A stretch of DNA of 50,762 nucleotides from Sulfurimonas sp. (GTDB taxonomy: Bacteria; Campylobacterota; Campylobacteria; Campylobacterales; Sulfurimonadaceae). A model generated the notes under the pieces. That model did no database searches. It saw nothing but the letters and a program-made list of their open reading frames with translations, and was not told where the DNA came from. The position numbers and the translations under genes were made by a program. Every line of letters starts with the position of its first letter. Positions within the stretch are counted from its first letter, which is position 1. This document shows positions 1 to 11,188 of the stretch, in pieces. Location: contig JAQTZE010000016.1 of the NCBI GenBank assembly GCA_028687935.1, positions 1 through 50,762 of the forward strand. Direction: 5' to 3'.

Positions 1-12
1 AATTACCTATTA

Positions 13-99
13 TGGTGCCCGAGGCCGGACTTGAACCGGCACAGTATTGCTACCGGGGGATTTTAAGTCCCCTGTGTCTACCGATTTCACCACCCGGGC
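13..99 (-). tRNA. tRNA-Leu (anticodon TAA)
   Basis: Read on the minus strand, this 87-nt sequence folds as a class II tRNA with a long variable arm. The acceptor stem GCCCGGG pairs with CTCGGGC, and a genome-encoded CCA end follows. The T-arm carries GGTTCAAGTCC. The anticodon loop reads CTTAAAA, which gives anticodon TAA and reads UUA leucine codons. It lies 38 bp from the next tRNA on the same strand, so the two are probably co-transcribed. Confidence 0.95.
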
Positions 100-137
100 A
101 TCGAGGGGATTTTTTCAACAATTTATAATTTTAATAA

Positions 138-212
138 TGGAGCGGGAAACGAGGTTCGAACTCGCGACCCCAACCTTGGCAAGGTTGTGCTCTACCACTG
201 AGCTATTCCCGC
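138..212 (-). tRNA. tRNA-Gly (anticodon GCC)
   Basis: This is a canonical cloverleaf on the minus strand with acceptor stem GCGGGAA and an encoded CCA end. The D-arm contains AGCTCAGTGGTAGAGC and the T-arm GTTCGAACC. The anticodon loop TTGCCAA gives GCC, reading GGC/GGU glycine codons. It is upstream of tRNA-Leu in the transcript direction and divergent from ilvD. Confidence 0.95.
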
Positions 213-311
213 AAAAAACGCACTTAATTTTTAAGTGAGCGGAATTATAGCCATATATTTTTCCTTTGTAAAGAGTTTTTGATACAAATTTTAAAAAATC
301 GTAAAAAATAA

Positions 312-320
312 TGCTATAAT
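312..320 (+). promoter_or_regulatory. extended -10 promoter upstream of ilvD
   Basis: TGCTATAAT is a TGn-extended -10 element about 31 bp upstream of the ilvD start. No clear -35 is visible, as is common for sigma-70 promoters in Campylobacterota. A TAAGGA ribosome binding site lies just before the ATG. Confidence 0.6.
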
Positions 321-351
321 CGCTTTTATAATATATAGTGTAAGGATTTTT

Positions 352-2037
352 ATGAGAAGTGATACTATTAAAAAGGGGTTTGATAAGGCTCCTCACCGTT
401 CATTGCTACGTGCAACTGGACTTAAAGATGAAGATTTTGACAAGCCGTTTATTGGAATTGCGAATAGTTATATAGATATTATCCCTGGGCACTTTTTCTT
501 ACATGAATATGGAGAAATAGTAAAACAAGCAATCCGTGAAGCGGGTGGTGTTCCTTTTGTTTTCAATACAATAGGCGTTGATGATGGTATCGCCATGGGA
601 CATGACGGAATGTTATATTCTCTTCCATCTCGCGAGATCATTGCTGATTCTATTGAGACAGTTATGAATGCACATAAACTTGATGCGATGATTTGTATCC
701 CTAACTGTGACAAAATTGTACCTGGTATGATCATGGGAGCACTTCGTGTCAATGTTCCTACAGTTTTTGTTTCAGGTGGACCAATGGCTGCAGGACACAA
801 AAAGGACGGGACTCCTATCGACCTAGCGACTGCGTTTGAGGCGGTTGGACAACATGCTGAAGGGAAGATAACCGATGAAGAGTTGTATGAGATAGAGTGT
901 GAAGCATGTCCTAGTGGCGGAAGTTGTTCGGGTATGTTTACTGCAAACTCGATGAACACACTTTGTGAAGCTATGGGTATCGCACTTCCGGGTAACGGGA
1001 CTATTTTGGCTATGACTCCGGCACGTATCGAGCTTGTCAAAAAAGCTGCTAAAAGAGTTGTCGAGATGGCAAAAGCCGATGATAGCAGATACAATCTTCG
1101 CAATGTTCTTAATGAAAAAGCTATTCACAATGCTTTTGTTGTTGACATGGCGATGGGTGGAAGCTCAAATACTGTTTTACATATGTTGGCAATCGCAAAA
1201 GAGGCAGAAGTTGATTTTCCAATAGAGAAAATCAATGAAATCGCTGATAATGTTTCTCATATAGCCAAAATTTCTCCTTCATTATCTACTGTTCACATGG
1301 ACGATATCAATCGTGCAGGCGGCGTAAACGCAGTGATGAAAGAGGTAAGCCGTCGTGGCGGAATGCTTCACCTTGATAACCTTACAGTAACTGGCGAAAC
1401 ACTAGGTGAACGAATTGCAGATGCAAAAATATTGGATGAGAACATCATCCATACAAATGAAAACGCATACTCAAAAGTAGGTGGACTCTCTATCCTTTTT
1501 GGAAATCTTGCAACTGAAGGTGCTGTTGTGAAAACTGCAGGAATCACTGGGAATATGAGACAGTTCAAAGGCAAAGCAGTTTGCTTTAACTCACAGCAAC
1601 AAGCACTAGCCGGCATCATGGGACACAAAGTAAAATCTGGCGATGTTGTCGTTATCCGTTATGAAGGGCCAAAAGGCGGACCAGGTATGCAAGAGATGCT
1701 TGCACCTACATCACTGATCATGGGGATGGGACTTGGCGAGAGTGTCGCACTTATCACTGATGGACGTTTTTCTGGTGCTACACGCGGCGCTTCTATTGGT
1801 CACGTTTCTCCTGAAGCTGCTGAAGGCGGTTTGATAGCTATGATAGAAGACGGTGATGAGATAGAGCTCGACGTTGATGCACACTTGTTACAATTAAATG
1901 TAAGTGAAGATGTACTTGCAGTGAGAAAAGCTGCATGGAAGCCACATAAAAATGAAGTGAAGTCAAAATGGCTTAAACGTTATGCGTTAATGGTTTCCAA
2001 CGCTTCAAACGGAGCTGTATTAAAAACTGAATTTTAA
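352..2037 (+). CDS. ilvD: dihydroxy-acid dehydratase
   Basis: IlvD dehydrates 2,3-dihydroxy-3-methylbutanoate and its methylpentanoate homologue to 2-oxo acids, the third step of valine, isoleucine and leucine synthesis in the cytoplasm. The 561 residues match the usual family length. Visible signatures are [10 protein letters not shown] near residue 118 and [14 protein letters not shown] near 183-196, which supply the Fe-S cluster cysteines. [19 protein letters not shown] lies in the C-terminal domain and is the second conserved family signature. The N-terminus MRSDTIKKG is typical and a TAAGGA site precedes the ATG. The gene stands alone after the divergent tRNAs; a 65-bp gap leads to thrS, so read-through is possible. 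Identification is firm. Confidence 0.97.
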   Translation: MRSDTIKKGFDKAPHRSLLRATGLKDEDFDKPFIGIANSYIDIIPGHFFLHEYGEIVKQAIREAGGVPFVFNTIGVDDGIAMGHDGMLYSLPSREIIADSIETVMNAHKLDAMICIPNCDKIVPGMIMGALRVNVPTVFVSGGPMAAGHKKDGTPIDLATAFEAVGQHAEGKITDEELYEIECEACPSGGSCSGMFTANSMNTLCEAMGIALPGNGTILAMTPARIELVKKAAKRVVEMAKADDSRYNLRNVLNEKAIHNAFVVDMAMGGSSNTVLHMLAIAKEAEVDFPIEKINEIADNVSHIAKISPSLSTVHMDDINRAGGVNAVMKEVSRRGGMLHLDNLTVTGETLGERIADAKILDENIIHTNENAYSKVGGLSILFGNLATEGAVVKTAGITGNMRQFKGKAVCFNSQQQALAGIMGHKVKSGDVVVIRYEGPKGGPGMQEMLAPTSLIMGMGLGESVALITDGRFSGATRGASIGHVSPEAAEGGLIAMIEDGDEIELDVDAHLLQLNVSEDVLAVRKAAWKPHKNEVKSKWLKRYALMVSNASNGAVLKTEF

Positions 2038-2102
2038 AGCTTTAGAGGCTTTAAAGTTAGACTTTGGCACTATGCCACCCAATAAAGATATAGGATTATA
2101 TA

Positions 2103-3911
2103 TTGAACGCAATTGCAATAAAACATAATGACCAGATTATAGACCTTCAAACTGCTGCAGAGATGGGCTTTGAAGGCGAACAAATTCATCTTGACAACTC
2201 AGCTGAATCTTTGGAAGTATTACGTCACTCAACAGCACACCTTATGGCGCAGGCTATCAAGTCTCTCTATAAAGATGCAGAGTTTTACGTAGGTCCAGTA
2301 GTAAAAGAGGGTTTTTACTATGATTTTAAAACAAGTGAAACAGTTGGTGAAGCAGATCTTAAAGAGATAGAAAAACAAATGCTCTCTTTTGCAAAGAAAA
2401 AATACGTGATAGAGAAATATGAAATCTCTATGGATGAAGCAAAAGAAAAATTTAAACATGACCACCTCAAACTTTCTGTTATGGAACGTATTCCAGGAGA
2501 TAGAGTTACTATCTACAAACAAGGTGAATTCGAAGACCTTTGCCGTGGACCACACTTACCAAATATAGGACTTGTCCGTTACTTCAAACTGACAAAAATA
2601 GCAGGTGCTTATCTTGGCGGTGATTCTAAAAACGAGGTATTAACTCGTATTTACGGTATTGCGTTTGCAGATAAAGAGTCACTCAAAGCTTATTTAGACC
2701 AGATGGCTGAAGCTGAAAAACGCGATCACCGTAAACTTGGAAATGAGCTCAAGCTCTTTACTTTCCGTGAAGAAGTAGGTGCAGGTTTTCCTATTTGGCT
2801 TCCAGCGGGTGGACGTCTTCGTGCAAGACTAGAGTCTCTTCTTTTCAAAGCGCATCGTAAACGCGGCTATGAGCCTGTTCGTGGACCTGAAATGCTTCGT
2901 AGTGATCTTTGGAAAACATCTGGGCACTACCAAAACTATGGTGAAAACATGTATTTCACAAACATCGACGAGATAGAATTTGGTGTTAAGCCAATGAACT
3001 GTGTCGGACATATTAAGGTGTATGAAGAAGATCTTCACTCATATCGTGATCTTCCACTGAAGTATTTTGAGTATGGTGTTGTGCACCGTCATGAGATGAC
3101 AGGCGCGCTTCATGGGCTTTTTCGTGTAAGAGAGTTTACGCAGGATGATGCACACATCTTTTGTACAGCAGATCAGATAGAAGAGCAGATCATTGAAGTT
3201 GTGGACTTTGTTGATAAGATTATGTCTACATTTGAGTTTGAATACAAAATGATGATCTCTACTAAGCCTGAAAAAGCTGTGGGTGATGATAAAGTCTGGG
3301 AAATATCTACAAACGCACTGAAAAACGCAATGGATAAAAACAAACTTGCTTATGAGATTGATGAAGGTGGTGGAGCGTTTTACGGTCCTAAAATCGATAT
3401 CAAGATCACAGATGCGATCGGGCGTGAGTGGCAGTGTGGAACAATTCAGTTAGACTTTAACCTTCCTCAGAGATTTGAGCTTGAGTATAATGGTGAGGGA
3501 AATGAAAAAATCCAACCTGTTATGATTCACAGAGCAATTCTTGGTTCATTTGAGCGTTTTATCGGGATTTTGACTGAGCATTATGCGGGAGAATTTCCTA
3601 TGTTTATCGCGCCTACGCAGGTTGCAATTGTGCCTGTTGCCGAAACTCATAAAGATTATGCTAAGGAATTATCAGATAAACTTATCGACATTGGTGCAGA
3701 TAGTGAAATATTTGCCAAAAATGATTCTTTAAACAAAAGAGTCAGAACAGCTGAGAAAACGCGTGTTCCTATGATTATTGTTATCGGTGATGAAGAGATA
3801 CAGAACAAAACTGTAGCCATCAGAGATAGAAGAACGAGAGAACAGTACAATCTAAGTGAAGAGGATTTCCTCAAGCTTATACAAACTAAAATAAATGAGG
3901 TAAATTTTTGA
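2103..3911 (+). CDS. thrS: threonyl-tRNA synthetase
   Basis: ThrS charges tRNA-Thr with threonine. Of its 602 residues, the editing-domain motif HSTAH lies at about residue 42, some 30 residues earlier than in E. coli, so the N-terminal TGS domain is shortened, as I recall for other Campylobacterota enzymes. The class II catalytic core carries the zinc ligands: the Cys in KPMNCVGH, the His of motif 2 ([19 protein letters not shown]) and the late His in [15 protein letters not shown]-terminal anticodon-binding domain follows. The start is TTG after an AGGAT site. The stop overlaps the infC start by 4 bp, indicating translational coupling. Confidence 0.96.
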   Translation: MNAIAIKHNDQIIDLQTAAEMGFEGEQIHLDNSAESLEVLRHSTAHLMAQAIKSLYKDAEFYVGPVVKEGFYYDFKTSETVGEADLKEIEKQMLSFAKKKYVIEKYEISMDEAKEKFKHDHLKLSVMERIPGDRVTIYKQGEFEDLCRGPHLPNIGLVRYFKLTKIAGAYLGGDSKNEVLTRIYGIAFADKESLKAYLDQMAEAEKRDHRKLGNELKLFTFREEVGAGFPIWLPAGGRLRARLESLLFKAHRKRGYEPVRGPEMLRSDLWKTSGHYQNYGENMYFTNIDEIEFGVKPMNCVGHIKVYEEDLHSYRDLPLKYFEYGVVHRHEMTGALHGLFRVREFTQDDAHIFCTADQIEEQIIEVVDFVDKIMSTFEFEYKMMISTKPEKAVGDDKVWEISTNALKNAMDKNKLAYEIDEGGGAFYGPKIDIKITDAIGREWQCGTIQLDFNLPQRFELEYNGEGNEKIQPVMIHRAILGSFERFIGILTEHYAGEFPMFIAPTQVAIVPVAETHKDYAKELSDKLIDIGADSEIFAKNDSLNKRVRTAEKTRVPMIIVIGDEEIQNKTVAIRDRRTREQYNLSEEDFLKLIQTKINEVNF

Positions 3912-4426
3912 GTAAAAACAAAGACCGTGTCATAATGAATGACGACATTCGTGTAGCAGAAGTACGTTGTAATATAGATGGAGCTGAATCTTTAGGAGTA
4001 GTTTCTATTGATGAGGCTATGGCTAAAGCAAATGAATTAGGTTTGGATTTAGTCCTTATCGCTCCAGAAGCTAAACCTCCAGTTGCAAAGATTATGGACT
4101 ACGGTAAGTTTAAATACCAAGAAGAGAAAAAACTCAAAGAGCAAAGAAAAAATCAGACAAAAATTGACGTTAAAGAGATCAAACTCTCTGTTAAGATTGC
4201 TGAAAATGATGTGAACTACAAAGTGAAACATGCAAGAGAGTTTTTAACTGAAGGCAAACACGTGAAATTTCGCGTATTCCTAAAAGGTCGTGAAATGGCG
4301 CATCCAGAAGCAGCTAAAGAAGTTCTTCTAAGAGTTTGGCCGATGATCGAAGATATTGGAACTATGGAAAAAGAACCAACATTTGAAGGTCGTTATTTTA
4401 ATATGTATATCGTTCCTCAGAAGTAG
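3908..4426 (+). CDS. infC: translation initiation factor IF-3
   Basis: IF-3 binds the 30S subunit, monitors start-codon/initiator-tRNA pairing and prevents premature 50S joining. The 172 residues match the family. The N-domain contains [21 protein letters not shown] sequence (here [20 protein letters not shown]), a lysine-rich helical linker follows, and the C-domain carries KVKHAREFL and [16 protein letters not shown]. The start is TTG, overlapping the thrS stop. infC classically uses a rare start codon for autoregulation; whether TTG does that here is inference. The expected downstream rpmI-rplT pair is missing: the next gene is on the other strand beyond a terminator. Confidence 0.95.
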   Translation: MSKNKDRVIMNDDIRVAEVRCNIDGAESLGVVSIDEAMAKANELGLDLVLIAPEAKPPVAKIMDYGKFKYQEEKKLKEQRKNQTKIDVKEIKLSVKIAENDVNYKVKHAREFLTEGKHVKFRVFLKGREMAHPEAAKEVLLRVWPMIEDIGTMEKEPTFEGRYFNMYIVPQK

Positions 4427-4475
4427 TTTTTAAAACTACTTCAACTTCGGATGAGATTTTACTCTCATCCTTTTC
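4420..4475. terminator. double hairpin terminator between infC and the convergent MFS gene
   Basis: Two perfect hairpins lie in tandem. The first (4420-4442) has 11-bp arms GAAGTAGTTTT/AAAACTACTTC and overlaps the infC stop. The second (4449-4470) has arms GGATGAGA/TCTCATCC with loop TTTTAC, followed by TTTTCT on the plus strand. It serves infC and may also stop the convergent gene. Confidence 0.75.
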
Positions 4476-5788
4476 TATTTTGATATCTTCACTATTAACT
4501 CTTCTTCACTTATTGCCAAAGTTGCATATTTTATAACTATCAGATTTTCTGTTTCGTTAATATACCATTCTGCAATATGCTCGCTTTCTAAGTTAGAAAG
4601 TTTGTTATTGTCAACCAACTCAGGTGCTATGAAAAGATGTGAGTATTTTGTAGGGTTTTGAAGTTTGAGTGTCCATAAAAGCCAGAGTGTAGCGATTACA
4701 GCAACACTCACACCAATAGTCTCTCTATCGCTCATGTCAAGCATGAGCCCTGCTAAAGTACCGCCAAGAAATGTCATAAAGTATGCAGCAGAGTTTGAGA
4801 TTCCAAGTGCGGCACCTTTTTGATGTACTTTTGAAAACTTTGTTATCATAGACTGAACAAGTGGTTCCATCATGTTAAACGCAACAAAGAACATACTGAC
4901 ACCGATGATAAAAACTGTACTAGAAGTTGTCAGTCCCATAATTAAAAACGCAACGATAAATAAAACGATAGAGAGCAAGAATATCTCTCTTGGTTTGTTC
5001 TTTTTCTCTCCAAAAATCGCAGCAGGTCCCATAGCAAGAAGACCTAAAATCATTGCAGGAAGATATGCCATATAGAGATCTTTTTTCTCCCAGCCAAAGG
5101 CATCACTTGTGAGAATAATAGGAATAAGCACAAACGCAACCGTCATAAGACCTTTTTGCATTGCGTTTATGATAATCATATTTAAAAGATTTGGCTCTTT
5201 GATAATATCACTCGTTTTTGCTGTTTCATGATAGATATGTTTTATCTTTGGAGGCGTTGGCACTTTTGTGAAGAGCAAAATAATCGCAAGAAGCGCTAAA
5301 ACTGCAGTGATGATAAAGAGTGATGCAACGCCGTAATGTGCTCCGATAACAGGACCAAGCCCCATAGCAAGAGCGAAGCTGAGCGCGATTGTCCCACCCA
5401 TGATAGCCATTGCTTTAGCGCGTACTTTTTCTTCAACAAGATCTGAAATCATAGCTGTTACAACTGCACCGATAGCACCGGCACCTTGTAAAAAACGTCC
5501 GAACATAAGGGTGTAGATATCTGTTGCATAGGCAGAGATAAGTGAACCTGCCAAAAAGATGAGTAGACCGACAAGAAGTGTAGGTTTACGGCCTATTTTA
5601 TCACTCATTACTCCAAAAGGAATCTGAAAAATTGCCTGAGTAAGGGCATATCCACCAACAACGATACCAACAAGCATCATATTGTCAGTCATCGTAGCAG
5701 CATAGATTGAAACGACAGGCAATACTAAAAATAGACCTAAAAATCTAAGAGAGAGTATTGCTGAAAGCGGGAAAACTTTTTTGAACAT
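4475..5788 (-). CDS. MFS transporter, drug-efflux type
   Basis: This is a 437-residue inner-membrane protein with about 12 predicted hydrophobic helices. The loop between helices 2 and 3 reads GVMSDKIGRKPTLL, the classic major-facilitator motif A. LMFGRFLQGAGAIGAVVTAMISD, motif B/C-like, lies around residues 90-112. About 60 C-terminal residues after the last helix are hydrophilic and may be cytoplasmic. The fold says proton-driven transporter; the substrate cannot be read from the sequence, although motif spacing resembles DHA1 multidrug or metabolite exporters. It is a single gene, convergent with infC and divergent from rdgB. Confidence 0.85.
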   Translation of the reverse strand: MFKKVFPLSAILSLRFLGLFLVLPVVSIYAATMTDNMMLVGIVVGGYALTQAIFQIPFGVMSDKIGRKPTLLVGLLIFLAGSLISAYATDIYTLMFGRFLQGAGAIGAVVTAMISDLVEEKVRAKAMAIMGGTIALSFALAMGLGPVIGAHYGVASLFIITAVLALLAIILLFTKVPTPPKIKHIYHETAKTSDIIKEPNLLNMIIINAMQKGLMTVAFVLIPIILTSDAFGWEKKDLYMAYLPAMILGLLAMGPAAIFGEKKNKPREIFLLSIVLFIVAFLIMGLTTSSTVFIIGVSMFFVAFNMMEPLVQSMITKFSKVHQKGAALGISNSAAYFMTFLGGTLAGLMLDMSDRETIGVSVAVIATLWLLWTLKLQNPTKYSHLFIAPELVDNNKLSNLESEHIAEWYINETENLIVIKYATLAISEEELIVKISK

Positions 5789-5823
5789 AGGTAGCCTTAT
5801 CTGTTTTGTTATATAATTCCGCC

Positions 5824-5831
5824 ATTATAAT
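5824..5831. promoter_or_regulatory. overlapping divergent -10 elements (MFS gene / rdgB)
   Basis: The sequence ATTATAAT reads TATAAT on the plus strand (5826-5831, for rdgB) and TATAAT on the minus strand (5824-5829, for the MFS gene). The two promoters would share the same bases, so RNA polymerase could initiate in only one direction at a time. Confidence 0.5.
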
Positions 5832-5903
5832 CAAACAATTGTTTATCAAAACTTCATAAGTGACATGAAAAAATAGGTAAAGACAGTTATAAGGAAATGA
5901 GTT

Positions 5904-6506
5904 TTGAAATTAGTTTTAGCAACGTCCAATAAGGGCAAAGTACGTGAAATACAGGCTATGTGTAAGGATTTTGAAGTTGTTCCGTATTCGCAGCTCATAG
6001 AAGAGTTTGAGATAATTGAGGATGCCGATACCTTTAAGGAAAACGCACTCATCAAAGCACGTGCAGTTTTTGCAGCTTTAGGTGATAAAGATGTTGTTGT
6101 AATGTCAGATGACAGTGGTATAAGTGTAGATATTTTGGATGGTGCTCCTGGGATTTATAGTGCGAGATATGCAGGTGTGGGATCAGGAGACAAAGAAAAT
6201 CTTTATAAACTCATAGATGCTATCAAAGCAAAAGGTGTAAACTCTTCGCCGGCACACTACACGGCGGCTATTGCAATTGTGACAAAAGATGCTGAACATA
6301 CTGTGCACGGATGGATGTATGGGACTGCGTTTGGCGAAGCGAGAGGAGAGGGTGGTTTTGGATACGATCCTATGTTTGTTCCTGAAGGATATGAGAAAAC
6401 TTTGGGTGAGCTAGACGATGAGGTCAAGAAAAAGCTCTCGCACCGTGCAAAAGCACTCTCTTTGGCGAAAGTGATTTTACACACATTAAATTTCGACGCA
6501 AAATGA
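5904..6506 (+). CDS. rdgB: XTP/dITP pyrophosphatase (RdgB/HAM1 family)
   Basis: RdgB hydrolyses non-canonical purine triphosphates (ITP, dITP, XTP) to monophosphates, keeping deaminated bases out of DNA and RNA. The 200 residues fit the family. The N-terminal nucleotide-binding motif is [10 protein letters not shown] (residues 7-16), the metal/catalytic segment is [25 protein letters not shown] (about 69-93), and the C-terminal FGYDPMF and SHRAKAL are conserved. The start is TTG after AAGGAA. It stands alone, and the downstream gene uppP is convergent. Confidence 0.94.
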   Translation: MKLVLATSNKGKVREIQAMCKDFEVVPYSQLIEEFEIIEDADTFKENALIKARAVFAALGDKDVVVMSDDSGISVDILDGAPGIYSARYAGVGSGDKENLYKLIDAIKAKGVNSSPAHYTAAIAIVTKDAEHTVHGWMYGTAFGEARGEGGFGYDPMFVPEGYEKTLGELDDEVKKKLSHRAKALSLAKVILHTLNFDAK

Positions 6507-6542
6507 ACAAGTCCATTTTACTACGCTAAGACCACTTAGGTC

Positions 6543-6578
6543 ACTAAAGCTACATCTTTGATGTAGATGAGTTTTAGT
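6543..6578. terminator. nested hairpin between rdgB and uppP
   Basis: An inner perfect stem CTACATC/GATGTAG (6550-6566, loop TTT) sits inside outer arms ACTAAA/TTTTAGT. A second small stem, GACC/GGTC, lies just upstream. This probably acts as a bidirectional terminator for the convergent pair; there is no strong U-tract. Confidence 0.5.
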
Positions 6579-6593
6579 AAGTTTATATATAGT

Positions 6594-7364
6594 CTAATGT
6601 ATTACTAAAAGTAAAATCACTCCAAAAAGAATACGGTAGATACCAAACGCAACGAAAGTGAAGCGCTCTAAAAACTTCATAAAAAGTTTGATAGTGAGGT
6701 AGCCGACGATGAAAGAGACGACAAATCCGATACCTAAAGTGATAAGGTTTGCATCGCTGAACTCTTTATAATGTTTAAGCAAGTCATAGGCTGTCACAGC
6801 ACTCATAACAGGCAGTGCAAGCAAAAAGCTGAACTCTGCACTCGCTTTTCTGCTCAGTCCTACCAAAAGCGCTCCGATGATAGTTGAACCCGCACGGCTC
6901 GTTCCAGGGATAAGGGCAAATATTTGCGCAAAACCTATAATAGCTGCTTGTTTCATTGTAACTTGCTCGACATCATCTATAAGTTTTGATTCGTCTTTGA
7001 GAAAAAACTTCTCTACAATTAGAAAAATAATCCCTCCTATAATAAACATAATAGCAACGATCTCGACGCTAAAGAGCTCTTTGATCTGTTTTGAGAAAAT
7101 ATAACCGACAACTCCGATGGGCAAAAACGCAAGAAAGACTTTGCTCCAGAGATCTATCTTTTTAAATGTAAATTTGTCTTTATAATTCATCACAACCGCA
7201 AGAATAGCGGCAAATTGGATGATAACTTCATATGCCTTTGTTGCTGCATCCTGATTGAGTCCTAAAAACTCGCTGGCAACAATGAGATGGCCGGTTGATG
7301 AGATAGGTAAAAACTCTGTAAAACCTTCAATAATTCCTAAAATAATCGAGTCGAAAATAGTCAT
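6594..7364 (-). CDS. uppP: undecaprenyl-diphosphatase (BacA family)
   Basis: UppP dephosphorylates undecaprenyl diphosphate in the inner membrane, recycling the lipid carrier for peptidoglycan and surface polysaccharides; over-expression gives bacitracin resistance in other species. The 256 residues and roughly 7-8 hydrophobic helices are typical. Family motifs are visible: [17 protein letters not shown] (residues 14-30) with the catalytic Glu and the SSTGH loop, and [11 protein letters not shown] (around 153-163). It is a single gene convergent with rdgB. It would also supply carrier for the glycan locus at the other end of the window. Confidence 0.96.
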   Translation of the reverse strand: MTIFDSIILGIIEGFTEFLPISSTGHLIVASEFLGLNQDAATKAYEVIIQFAAILAVVMNYKDKFTFKKIDLWSKVFLAFLPIGVVGYIFSKQIKELFSVEIVAIMFIIGGIIFLIVEKFFLKDESKLIDDVEQVTMKQAAIIGFAQIFALIPGTSRAGSTIIGALLVGLSRKASAEFSFLLALPVMSAVTAYDLLKHYKEFSDANLITLGIGFVVSFIVGYLTIKLFMKFLERFTFVAFGIYRILFGVILLLVIH

Positions 7365-7449
7365 TTATATCCTTTGATTTTTAAAGTTGAATTTTAACAT
7401 AGCCATGCTTTGAATATCTTCCACAAAGCCTATTTAAACTTTTCTTGGA

Positions 7450-7455
7450 TATAAT
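7450..7455 (+). promoter_or_regulatory. -10 element of the aminotransferase/hisZ/purA operon
   Basis: TATAAT occurs in the context GGATATAATGCG, 46 bp upstream of the start codon. No -35 consensus is clear. An AAAGGAA ribosome site precedes the ATG. Confidence 0.5.
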
Positions 7456-7500
7456 GCGAGGTTTTTAATTACAATATTACCCTGTCAAAGGAACTTTTAT

Positions 7501-8616
7501 ATGTTACTTTTTACTCCTGGCCCTACTCCAGTACCCCAAAATGTTCGTAACGCAATGAGCGATGAGACTATGCACCATCGTACTCCAGAATTTGAAGCTA
7601 TTTTTGAAAAAACAAGAAAACATCTTTTTTCTCTTTTTGGAAGTGATGAGGTCATTATGCTCTCCTCAAGCGGAACAGGTGCTATGGAAGCAGCTGTAAC
7701 GAATCTTTGCCACAATACACTTTTAAATGTGAACTCTGGCAAGTTTGGCGAGAGATTTGGAAAGATCGCTCTTGCAAGTGGTTTGAAAAATGTAGAGATC
7801 AAAAATGAATGGGACACGCCTGTGAGCGTAGAAGATGTCATAAACGCAATCAAATTTGATGCAAATATTGACGCTATCGCTGTACAGATAAGTGAGTCAG
7901 CTGGCGGTCTTCGCCATCCTGTTGAAGCAATTGCAGCAGCAGTAAAAGCGCACAACCCATCTATCATGGTTATCGCAGACGGCATCACAGCTGTAGGTGT
8001 TGAGCCAATTGATATTACAAATATAGATTGTCTTTTAGGAGGTAGCCAAAAAGCACTTATGTTGCCTCCAGGGCTTGCAATTTTGGGCTTAAGCAACGCT
8101 GCAATTGAAAAGATTGGCAAAGGCAAAGGCTACTATTTTAACCTTGCGACTGAGATCAAATCACAAAGACAAAACACTACAGCTTGGACAGCAGCTACAA
8201 CGCTTATCATTGGTCTTCTTGAAGTTTTAGAGACGATAGAGAGAGATGGCGGTATCGCAAAACTGTACGCGGATACACAAAAAAGAGCAGAGGCTATAAA
8301 CGCAGCACTACAAGCTATCGGACTACATATCTATCCACAAACGCCTGCACTCTCTATGACTACGGTCGATGACGTTGATGCTTCAAAGATACGAAAAGTT
8401 TTAGCGCAAAAGTTCAGTGTTAATGTAGCTGGCGGTCAAGATCACCTTGCTGGAAAGATCTTCCGTATTAACCAAATGGGATTAATCCCTGATTATGAAG
8501 CTGCGTGGGTTGTAAACGCAGTAGAGCTTACACTTGATATGCTTGGCCGTCGCAAATATGACGGGACTGCAAATAAAATCTTCAATGAGATACTTTTCGC
8601 CAATAGAGCGCTGTAA
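7501..8616 (+). CDS. class V aminotransferase (alanine/serine-glyoxylate type)
   Basis: This is a 371-residue PLP enzyme of the class V aminotransferase superfamily. The N-terminus MLLFTPGPTPVP and the following TMHHRTPEF are characteristic of the alanine-glyoxylate/serine-glyoxylate and archaeal-type aspartate aminotransferase group. The phosphate-binding segment is SSSGTGAMEAAV (about residues 56-67). The cofactor lysine is in LLGGSQKALMLPPG (about 178-191), preceded by ADGITAVG with the ring-stacking Asp. The substrate cannot be assigned; aspartate, serine or phosphoserine transamination are candidates. Its stop overlaps the hisZ start (TAATG), so the two are translated together. Confidence 0.85.
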   Translation: MLLFTPGPTPVPQNVRNAMSDETMHHRTPEFEAIFEKTRKHLFSLFGSDEVIMLSSSGTGAMEAAVTNLCHNTLLNVNSGKFGERFGKIALASGLKNVEIKNEWDTPVSVEDVINAIKFDANIDAIAVQISESAGGLRHPVEAIAAAVKAHNPSIMVIADGITAVGVEPIDITNIDCLLGGSQKALMLPPGLAILGLSNAAIEKIGKGKGYYFNLATEIKSQRQNTTAWTAATTLIIGLLEVLETIERDGGIAKLYADTQKRAEAINAALQAIGLHIYPQTPALSMTTVDDVDASKIRKVLAQKFSVNVAGGQDHLAGKIFRINQMGLIPDYEAAWVVNAVELTLDMLGRRKYDGTANKIFNEILFANRAL

Positions 8617-9464
8617 TGATTTTAGAACATGAGATCCCAAACGGTACAAAGCTCTATTTTGGGCAAAGTGCCAAAGTAAAACGCAACATAGAAAGTATCG
8701 CGAGTGAAGTACTCTATGTAAATGGTTTTGAAGAGATAGTTACACCTGTTTTTTCTTACCATCAGCATCTGAGTGTGGCGGATGAAAAAGAGCTTATTCG
8801 CGTTAATGATGCAAAAAACAACTCTCTTTCACTCCGTGCGGACTCGACGATAGATGTTGTGCGTATTATCGATAAAAGACTTGGACGTAATACTGAACAC
8901 AAAAAATGGTTCTATATCCAACCTGTATTTCGTTATCCTACAGAAGAGCAGTATCAAGTCGGTGTAGAGTATATGGGACAAAAAAAACTCTCTTCTGTCA
9001 TGAATATCGCTATGGATATTCTTGGGAAACTTGAAGTGGAATCACTTGTTCAGATCTCAAATATCAAGATTCCGAAACTTCTTGTAAAGATGTTTGATGA
9101 ACTTGAGTTGGAAGATTTTAGACATATCAATATAGACAAATTTTTGAGTCTCAATGTAGATTGGCTGAGTAAACTTGTCTATCTTCAGTATATTGATCAG
9201 ATAGATGAAGTGATAGAATTAGCACCCGAGAAGATAAAAGTTGAGCTTAAAAAAATGCAAGAGTTATGCTCCGAGATGTCATGTGAGAAGAGCGTTTTAG
9301 CGCCTTTATATTATGCGGAAATGCTCTATTATGATGAGCTTTTCTTTCGAGTGATAGACAAAAATGAAGTCTATGCAAAAGGTGGAAGATACAAGAGTGA
9401 CGAACTCACTTCTGTTGGATTTGCGATATACACAGATGCCCTGTGCGATACATTAAGTAAGTAA
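8616..9464 (+). CDS. hisZ: HisZ-like ATP phosphoribosyltransferase regulatory subunit
   Basis: This 282-residue protein resembles the catalytic core of histidyl-tRNA synthetase but lacks the anticodon-binding domain, the hallmark of HisZ. HisZ partners a short HisG to form the first enzyme of histidine synthesis. Visible class II core segments are YVNGFEEIVTPVFSYHQ (motif 1-like), LRADSTIDVVRI, the motif-2-like FYIQPVFRYPTEE, and a C-terminal KGGRYKSDELTSVGFAIY replacing the usual GGRYD motif. hisG is not in this window. It is translationally coupled to the upstream aminotransferase and 17 bp from purA. Confidence 0.8.
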   Translation: MILEHEIPNGTKLYFGQSAKVKRNIESIASEVLYVNGFEEIVTPVFSYHQHLSVADEKELIRVNDAKNNSLSLRADSTIDVVRIIDKRLGRNTEHKKWFYIQPVFRYPTEEQYQVGVEYMGQKKLSSVMNIAMDILGKLEVESLVQISNIKIPKLLVKMFDELELEDFRHINIDKFLSLNVDWLSKLVYLQYIDQIDEVIELAPEKIKVELKKMQELCSEMSCEKSVLAPLYYAEMLYYDELFFRVIDKNEVYAKGGRYKSDELTSVGFAIYTDALCDTLSK

Positions 9465-9481
9465 AAAGAGGAATATAATAG

Positions 9482-10732
<1,251 letters not shown>

Positions 10733-10756
10733 CTACTCTGCCTCAAAGGACAAATA

Positions 10757-11173
10757 ATGAACACTCGTTTCAGCTCCCTTGTCACTATTAAAAAGAATAA
10801 GATGGAGCAGAGCGAGCGTTTCGTTCAAAGAGCAAACGCAGACCTTAACACAGCATCTTCACAACTTCAAGCCTCTTATAACTCTCTCGAAGAGGTTAGC
10901 TCTCCAGAGCGAGGAAATATCTCTGCGTTTCTTGCATCTCGTGCACTTTTATCAACCGCCAGAAAGTCCATCGAACACAACAAAGAGTGGGTTAAATTTA
11001 CCAAAGAACAGGCACACTTAGCAAGAGAAAAACTAAAATCCGATATGATAGAACATGAAAAGTTTAAATATTTGGAACTAACAGAGATAAAAAAAATCCT
11101 CTTGCAGCAGAAGCGTCAAGAGGCTAAAGATCTTGATGAGGTGGCGCTCATGACATATACAAAAAAACAGTAG
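10757..11173 (+). CDS. fliJ: FliJ-like flagellar export chaperone
   Basis: The protein is a 138-residue, almost entirely helical, highly charged coiled coil beginning MNTRFSSLVTIKKNKMEQSE. This matches the size and heptad character of FliJ, which couples the flagellar export ATPase FliI to the FlhA gate. FliJ family sequence conservation is weak, so the call leans on the N-terminal pattern, the length and the neighbour: the next gene, 15 bp away, encodes a MotE-like flagellar protein. GGACAA before the ATG serves as the ribosome site. Confidence 0.7.
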   Translation: MNTRFSSLVTIKKNKMEQSERFVQRANADLNTASSQLQASYNSLEEVSSPERGNISAFLASRALLSTARKSIEHNKEWVKFTKEQAHLAREKLKSDMIEHEKFKYLELTEIKKILLQQKRQEAKDLDEVALMTYTKKQ

Positions 11174-11188
11174 CAAAAAAGGGAAAAG

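Noticed and set aside
468..1103. 211-codon minus-strand frame
   Set aside because: It lies wholly inside ilvD on the opposite strand and has no family resemblance.
7497..8126. 209-codon minus-strand frame
   Set aside because: It is the antisense shadow of the aminotransferase gene, rich in the Ser/Ala/Phe typical of such shadows.
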